NCBI GenBank assembly: GCA_040758525.1
Contig: JBFLVQ010000359.1
Span: 1-9,581, forward strand
DNA length: 9,581 bases
DNA from: JBFLVQ01 sp040758525
Lineage (GTDB): Bacteria; Acidobacteriota; Blastocatellia; Chloracidobacteriales; JADJPF01
Direction of reading: 5' to 3'
The notes under the pieces were generated by a model. The model was not told the DNA's origin. It saw only the letters and a program-made list of their open reading frames with translations, and did not search any database. Every line of letters begins with the position of its first letter. The stretch's first letter is position 1. Positions 5,854-9,581 of the stretch are shown here, piece after piece. Position numbers and translations under genes: made by a program.

Positions 5854-7987
5854 TTCAGAAAACCCAGCAACTTTTCTACCTTCCAGTAAAATAGCGCCTC
5901 ATCATTGGGAAAGATTGGCAGTGGTTTATATTCGTCAATCAAGTATTCAACAAGTAAACAATAATGTTGAGTCTACCCAATTGCAATATGGCCTACAAAA
6001 TAAGGCTCAGCAGTTAGGCTGGTCTAAAGAAAGGGTTCTAATAATAGATGAAGACCTGGGACGAAGTGGCACTTCAATAGAAGCAAGGCCAGGCTTTCAA
6101 CGATTAGTTACTGAGGTAGGACTCAATCACGTTGGTATTATTATTGGCATTGAAATGTCTCGCCTTGCGCGCTCTTGTAAGGATTGGCATCAATTGTTAG
6201 AGATATGTGCCTTATTTGGCACTCTCATCGCTGATATGGATGGAATCTATGACCCTTCTCTCTACAATGATAGACTGCTGTTAGGATTAAAAGGTACTAT
6301 GAGTGAAGCTGAACTTCACATCATTAAACAACGTCTCTATCAAGGTAAGCTTAATAAGGCACGTCGAGGGGAAATCATCCATATACTTCCCATTGGTTAT
6401 ATACGCCGCCCTAATGGAGAAGTTTGTTTAGATCCGGATGAGCAAGTTCAATCGACTGTCAGGCTAATTTTTCAAAAATTCTCTGAGTATGGAACCATTA
6501 ATGGAGTACTTCAATATTTAGCAGCCCACCATATTCAAATCGGAGTTCGTCTGCATTCTGGTCCAGAAAAAGGGGATTTAGTGTGGCGTCGTGCCAACCG
6601 CATGACTTTGAGTAATATGCTCCATCACCCGATCTATGCTGGAGCTTATACATTTGGTCGTCGCCAAATAGACCCAAAAGGTAAACAAGCTGGTCGGTCT
6701 GCAACAGGTCGAGTAGTAATGCCACCAGAGAAATGGCTGGTTTTGATAAAAGATCAGTTTCCAAGTTATATCAGTTGGGAGCAATACCTGCTCAATCAGA
6801 AACGTCTAGAATCAAATCAAAATCGAGCAAGTCAATTAGGAGCAATAAGGCATGGACCTTCAATCTTGACAGGATTAGTTATCTGTTCTTTTTGTAAAAG
6901 AAGAATGGGTGTCAAATACCCAGGCAACAGCAATAATAAGATCACCTATATGTGTACCAGACCTTATAGTGACTATGGAGAGAAATCCTGCCAAAGGCTA
7001 TCTGGAGAGGTGCTCAATGAATTTGTCAGTGAGCAGGTGCTTAAAGCTTTAGAACCAGCATCATTAGAATTGAGTTTAAGAGCGGCTCAAGCATTGGAAA
7101 AACAACGCAGACAATTAGAACAGTTGTTTGAGCAACGATTGGACAGAGCACGTTATGAAGCTGAACGTGCTGCTCGCCAATATCGATTGGTAGAACCAGA
7201 AAATAGGCTAGTTGCACGGCAATTAGAAAAAGAATGGGAAGAAAAATTAAAAGCCCATAAAGCACTTGAGGAAGAATATAACCGATATCTATCCGAGCAG
7301 CCCAAAATTCTGTCTGTACAAGAGCAAGAAGAGATTCGTAGTTTAGCCCATTCCATTCCAGCCTTATGGAGTAGTGTGGATACTACGGATGCAGAACGTA
7401 AAGCAATAGTTCGTCATTTAGTGGAGAAAATAGAAGTAGAAATAATAGGAAATAGTGAACAGGTGCAAGTAATAATATATTGGAAAGGTAGTAGAAAGAG
7501 CGAACACAAGATAATAAGACCTGTTAGCAGTTGGGAGAAAATGAGTCAGTATGATAAATTGAGAGACCATCTCAAGCAATTGGTTAAAGAGGGATTGACT
7601 TCCAGGCAAATTGCTGAGCAGTTAAATAAAGAAGGATGGAAGCCGCCAAAACGCAGAGTACGGTTTGGAGATCAAGGAGTCAGAGAACTGCTTGTTAAGA
7701 TGGGAGTATCAAGAGTTCACCGTTCAAAGCGATACTGTGAATATAAACTAAAGAAAAATGAATGGTGGATTCCTGAATTAGCAAAGCATTTAGGAATGCC
7801 GAGGGTTACATTACATCACTGGGTTTATCGAGGCTGGGTTAAGGCCAGGCAACTTGATGGATTACAAGGCCGGTGGATTGTCTGGGCAGATAATAAAGAA
7901 TTGAAGAGATTGAAGCAGTTGCACGACCTACCACAAGGACACTGGAGTAGAAAACATTTCTTTGAAGGAAAGGAGCAAAACAGATAA
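5819..7987 (+). CDS. Large serine recombinase (resolvase/invertase family) with C-terminal HTH extension
   Basis: At 722 aa this has the layout of a large serine recombinase. The N-terminal catalytic domain (about 32-185) has VYIRQSS with nucleophile Ser41 and Arg39, GRSGTSIEARPGF (81-93), and the arginine-rich MSRLARS (113-119). The recombinase domain (about 190-300) contains GYIRRPNG and the MLHHPIYAGAYTFGRRQ segment. A zinc ribbon (356-391) uses CSFC, YMC and the final Cys391. A coiled coil spans about 420-490. Beyond this are an HTH-like segment (580-610, LTSRQIAEQLNKEGW) and a second, MerR/excisionase-like one (650-700, IPELAKHLGMPRVTLHHWVY). It cuts and rejoins DNA through a Ser-linked intermediate at a 2-bp core. 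The start is supported by AAAGGAGG, 6 nt from the ATG. All catalytic and zinc residues appear intact, so the protein is probably active. Confidence 0.93.
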   Translation: MSQKKISHLNLNSENPATFLPSSKIAPHHWERLAVVYIRQSSIQQVNNNVESTQLQYGLQNKAQQLGWSKERVLIIDEDLGRSGTSIEARPGFQRLVTEVGLNHVGIIIGIEMSRLARSCKDWHQLLEICALFGTLIADMDGIYDPSLYNDRLLLGLKGTMSEAELHIIKQRLYQGKLNKARRGEIIHILPIGYIRRPNGEVCLDPDEQVQSTVRLIFQKFSEYGTINGVLQYLAAHHIQIGVRLHSGPEKGDLVWRRANRMTLSNMLHHPIYAGAYTFGRRQIDPKGKQAGRSATGRVVMPPEKWLVLIKDQFPSYISWEQYLLNQKRLESNQNRASQLGAIRHGPSILTGLVICSFCKRRMGVKYPGNSNNKITYMCTRPYSDYGEKSCQRLSGEVLNEFVSEQVLKALEPASLELSLRAAQALEKQRRQLEQLFEQRLDRARYEAERAARQYRLVEPENRLVARQLEKEWEEKLKAHKALEEEYNRYLSEQPKILSVQEQEEIRSLAHSIPALWSSVDTTDAERKAIVRHLVEKIEVEIIGNSEQVQVIIYWKGSRKSEHKIIRPVSSWEKMSQYDKLRDHLKQLVKEGLTSRQIAEQLNKEGWKPPKRRVRFGDQGVRELLVKMGVSRVHRSKRYCEYKLKKNEWWIPELAKHLGMPRVTLHHWVYRGWVKARQLDGLQGRWIVWADNKELKRLKQLHDLPQGHWSRKHFFEGKEQNR

Positions 7988-7993
7988 ATAATG

Positions 7994-8016
7994 AAAAAAG
8001 GCAACCTCAGGCAGCC
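7994..8016 (-). terminator. Probable intrinsic terminator facing the transposase, just inside the element
   Basis: On the - strand, GGCTGCC-TGA-GGTTGCC forms a hairpin with one mismatch and one G-T pair, followed by six T. The TGA loop is the stop codon of the truncated transposase frame. It would stop transcripts that enter from the right before they run antisense into the recombinase gene. Confidence 0.5.
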
Positions 8017-9038
8017 ATCTCAAAGGTGTAGAAATGTGGGTAGTAGAGATGGCAAGAGTCGATTTGGAAGCGGGCTTTATAGAAACGATAGATATCTATT
8101 GCAGAGATTTCAATATCGGTAGAGAAAAGCAAGGCAAAGCGAGGCTTGGTAATCTTGTCAATATTAATGAGTAGGGCAATGCGAATGTTACGCTCTAGTG
8201 TCACGTGATAGACCACAGCAGTAAAGAGAAATAGGTTGGGTTCTATCTCGCCAACGCAGTCAAGCCTGTCGAGGTCTTCTATTCTGAATTTACCGTCATA
8301 AGTTTTCGGGCGTCCAACTCCGCTGTATGGTCTCGTATAGAGATAGCGCATATTGGCATCTATGCGCAATTTGCTAATGGCTTTGTAACCAAGTGAGCAG
8401 ACGCCATCGATAAATTTCTTTTTCGCATAGAATCCATCAAAGACCCCACACTGAACCGATGCCGGCAAGTGGGGAGCAGTTTCACGAAGATGCTCAAGAT
8501 AAAAGTCTATAATGGTCTCCTCGGGCAATTTATCTTTACTCTTTGCAGTTTTCTTTTGTTTACCCTTAAGAGATTTCTTCTTTTTAGCATCTGATTTAGC
8601 TGGCTTGGCGGTCGATTCTCTGGCTTTGGTCTGTTTTAGCGCAAGGGCGTAACCCTGATTGGCATCCACATCAATAACTGAAATTAAAGAGATTTCCAAT
8701 CCTTTTTCAGGGCGAGAGGCGCAGCCATTGAAGAACCAATCTATCCCATATGTAAGTTTGCCGCTCTTTTTAATAAAAGAGGCATCTTGCCCGAAAATTT
8801 GAGTGGCACGCACAGGTACTACCTGAGAGATTGCCTGTTTATTCAATAGCACAAAAGGAAATTGTTGCTGCAATTGCCGGCGGTAAGTTTTTTCCGATAG
8901 CCTACTATAGCGACTCAGATTAAAGTAGTTAACTTTCCCTTTGATCAGTAAGATTGTGGTAAACAACACCACAAGGAATTTCTTTTGCGGTTTGCTAACA
9001 TTACTCCTTTTCTCTAAAATTTCATTGGCAATCTTCAT
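8007..9038 (-). CDS. IS4-type DDE transposase, truncated at the C terminus
   Basis: The open frame is 343 aa, but only residues 1-326 are transposase; the last 17 are read from the end of the recombinase element. Seen: an N-terminal segment MKIANEILEKRSNVSKPQKK with FLVVLFTTILLIKGKVNYFN, the first catalytic Asp85 (IFGQDASFIKKSGK), a Lys/Ala-rich insert (145-170), the second catalytic Asp201 (CGVFDGFYAKKKF), and IYRFYKARFQI (316-326), the Y-(2)-R part of the signature. The third acidic residue and following Lys are lost: position 327 is Asp by chance, then unrelated sequence. The product should be inactive. Family members, as I recall them, run about 400 aa and continue IEF(I/L)FRDAKQF. A candidate missing end lies at 5170-5496 on the same strand. 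Confidence 0.85.
   Translation of the reverse strand: MKIANEILEKRSNVSKPQKKFLVVLFTTILLIKGKVNYFNLSRYSRLSEKTYRRQLQQQFPFVLLNKQAISQVVPVRATQIFGQDASFIKKSGKLTYGIDWFFNGCASRPEKGLEISLISVIDVDANQGYALALKQTKARESTAKPAKSDAKKKKSLKGKQKKTAKSKDKLPEETIIDFYLEHLRETAPHLPASVQCGVFDGFYAKKKFIDGVCSLGYKAISKLRIDANMRYLYTRPYSGVGRPKTYDGKFRIEDLDRLDCVGEIEPNLFLFTAVVYHVTLERNIRIALLINIDKITKPRFALLFSTDIEISAIDIYRFYKARFQIDSCHLYYPHFYTFEMAA
8014..8053. repeat. Inverted repeat GCCATCTC-N24-GAGATGGC at the right end of the element
   Basis: Two exact 8-bp inverted arms (8014-8021 and 8046-8053) span 40 bp. This is close to the size of serine-integrase attachment sites, which bind a recombinase dimer as inverted half-sites. The outer arm falls within the terminal repeat. 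Binding is inferred from position and symmetry only. Confidence 0.4.
8018..8060 (-). repeat. Right terminal inverted repeat of the recombinase element
   Basis: Read inward on the - strand from 8060 it starts GACTCTTGCCATCTCTACTA and continues to TTTGAGA, matching the left end block by block. It begins directly after the transposase codon for Ile326, which fixes the right junction within about 2 bp. Confidence 0.6.
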
Positions 9039-9054
9039 AAAGCTATCTCATAGG

Positions 9055-9411
9055 TTGAATGTTATAGTAAAGAAATCAAAAACAACCAAAGCCAAAGCAA
9101 TCCCAGAAGAAATTAAAGCGCAAGCAGATGCTATAGTAAAAGAGTTCAACGAAAAAGTAATCCGCAACCCTAATTACTATTATGTAACACGCTATAAGGG
9201 TAATTACCTCTATCTCGATATTTATAAATATGGCAGATGTGACCCCATATGCCGACTCACATTCACTGGCGATATGTTAAAGTGGGGTTTTGCTATTTAT
9301 AGATATAGTAAGGAGTTTTATGACCCTGATGAATGGATGTTTCCTGGTTCTGGTTTTATTGATGGTACTATCCAAGGCGCTATGAAGGCTGGTTTAGCTG
9401 CCTATCCTTAA
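9055..9411 (+). CDS. Conserved-looking hypothetical protein, possibly 5'-disrupted
   Basis: The frame encodes about 118 aa from a TTG at 9055. There is no ATG in frame; the frame stays open to another TTG at 8941, but that stretch is the antisense of the transposase N terminus and is unlikely to be real. The body begins KKSKTTKAKAIPEEIKAQAD, continues with a helical segment and then an aromatic-rich beta-like part (NPNYYYVTRYKGNYLYLDIY, CRLTFTGDM, DPDEWMFPGSGFIDGTIQGA) and ends GLAAYP. I recall similar short proteins of unknown function in cyanobacteria and other environmental bacteria, but cannot verify that here. The codons just before KKSK are ATA-GTA. An ancestral ATG there could have mutated, or the start could have been lost at the neighbouring insertion. 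Confidence 0.55.
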   Translation: MNVIVKKSKTTKAKAIPEEIKAQADAIVKEFNEKVIRNPNYYYVTRYKGNYLYLDIYKYGRCDPICRLTFTGDMLKWGFAIYRYSKEFYDPDEWMFPGSGFIDGTIQGAMKAGLAAYP

Positions 9412-9581
9412 AAACTGTCCGATGTATTGCTGATACACAAAAGCGAAGATGGGGCAATTGCCTTTCTCTGCACCATTGCACATTATACAGACAAGGGTAA
9501 GACTACTGAGAAATCCACCCACCTGCTTTCCAGAGTATTTGAAAGTACTCAGGAAGGCATAATTATCACCGATGCAAATAA
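9412..9581 (+). CDS. PAS-domain sensor protein, partial (N terminus missing, runs off the window)
   Basis: The frame opens immediately after the preceding stop codon and continues to the window edge. It reads KLSDVLLIHKSEDGAIAFLC, then TIAHYTDKGKTTEKSTHLLS, then RVFESTQEGIIITDAN. The first half is the end of one PAS domain plus PAC (DGxIxFLxTIxxxTxxxxxxE). The second is the start of another PAS domain (VFESTxEGIxITDAN). The protein is thus the middle of a multi-PAS signalling protein such as a histidine kinase or diguanylate cyclase/phosphodiesterase. No start codon or ribosome-binding site precedes it apart from a TTG at 9427, and the upstream PAS half is absent, so the gene is probably a 5'-truncated remnant. 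Confidence 0.6.

Larger units (their letters stand above)
5497..8058 (+). mobile_element. Compact serine-recombinase element, about 2.56 kb
   Basis: The element contains a small ORF and a large serine recombinase on the + strand, and its ends read inward as imperfect inverted repeats. The same dinucleotide, TC on the + strand (GA on the - strand), lies at 5495-5496 and at 8059-8060, as expected for the crossover core of a large serine recombinase. Tn4451/TnpX and Tn5397/TndX are known to be flanked by GA. Excision down to one GA would join the - strand transposase pieces in frame as ARFQI-E-LFFRDCKQ, restoring the catalytic motif. No cargo gene is seen, so this is an IS-like minimal element. 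The boundaries are inferred from repeats and from the transposase break points. Confidence 0.65.
5073..9059. mobile_element. Possible outer IS4-type insertion sequence, interrupted
   Basis: If the transposase halves on either side of the serine-recombinase element belong to one insertion sequence, its ends should lie left of 5170 and right of 9038. TTCAAC at 5073-5078 and its inverse GTTGAA at 9054-9059 are candidate tips. Further inward the similarity is weak (CAACTTAATG against CAACCTATGAG). I see no convincing target duplication. The limits are therefore tentative. Confidence 0.25.

Noticed and set aside
8002..9057. CAACCT at 8002-8007 and AGGTTG at 9052-9057 as terminal repeats of a complete IS
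   Set aside because: The left copy is part of the terminator hairpin inside the recombinase element. The transposase sequence already ends at 8061, so the true IS end cannot be there.
1..9581. CRISPR array or tRNA gene
   Set aside because: I saw no regularly spaced direct repeats and no tRNA-like cloverleaf with T-loop and acceptor stem on either strand.

Overview
The window comes from an AT-rich, probably Gram-negative, free-living bacterium. Stand-alone EgtD, FAD-dependent monooxygenase, CPA2 antiporter, multi-PAS sensor and abundant transposase and recombinase sequence would suit a cyanobacterium or another large-genome environmental bacterium. That is a low-confidence guess, because no rRNA or other phylogenetic marker is present.

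Bases 1-1500 hold a single FAD-dependent monooxygenase gene on the + strand that is visibly richer in G+C than the genes that follow. It is followed 32 bp after its stop by a 93-bp sequence with the architecture of an integron attC site. Bases 1628-3997 form a regulatory and transport module: a TetR-type repressor on the - strand, a divergent CPA2 cation/proton antiporter and a small membrane protein coupled to it, closed by a clear intrinsic terminator. A perfect 9-bp-arm palindrome lies between the divergent genes. A close relative of that palindrome opens the window upstream of the monooxygenase, which suggests one repressor controls both transcription units. Bases 4051-5022 encode the ergothioneine-pathway histidine N-alpha-methyltransferase EgtD without its usual partner EgtB nearby.

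Bases about 5070-9060 are mobile DNA. A compact element of about 2.56 kb (5497-8058) carries a small coupled ORF and a 722-aa large serine recombinase with a C-terminal helix-turn-helix extension. Its ends share imperfect inverted repeats of about 40 bp and are flanked by the same TC/GA dinucleotide. It sits inside IS4-type transposase coding sequence on the opposite strand. The 5' part of the transposase lies to the right (9038-8061) and a 3' part to the left (5496-5170). Removing the element and one GA copy fuses the halves in frame at the catalytic glutamate of the Y-(2)-R-(3)-E-(6)-K motif. The two halves may come from one gene, or from two related genes recombined at the same site.

At the right edge are a small conserved-looking hypothetical gene lacking a standard start codon, then the interior of a PAS-domain sensor protein whose N-terminal part is missing and which runs off the window.
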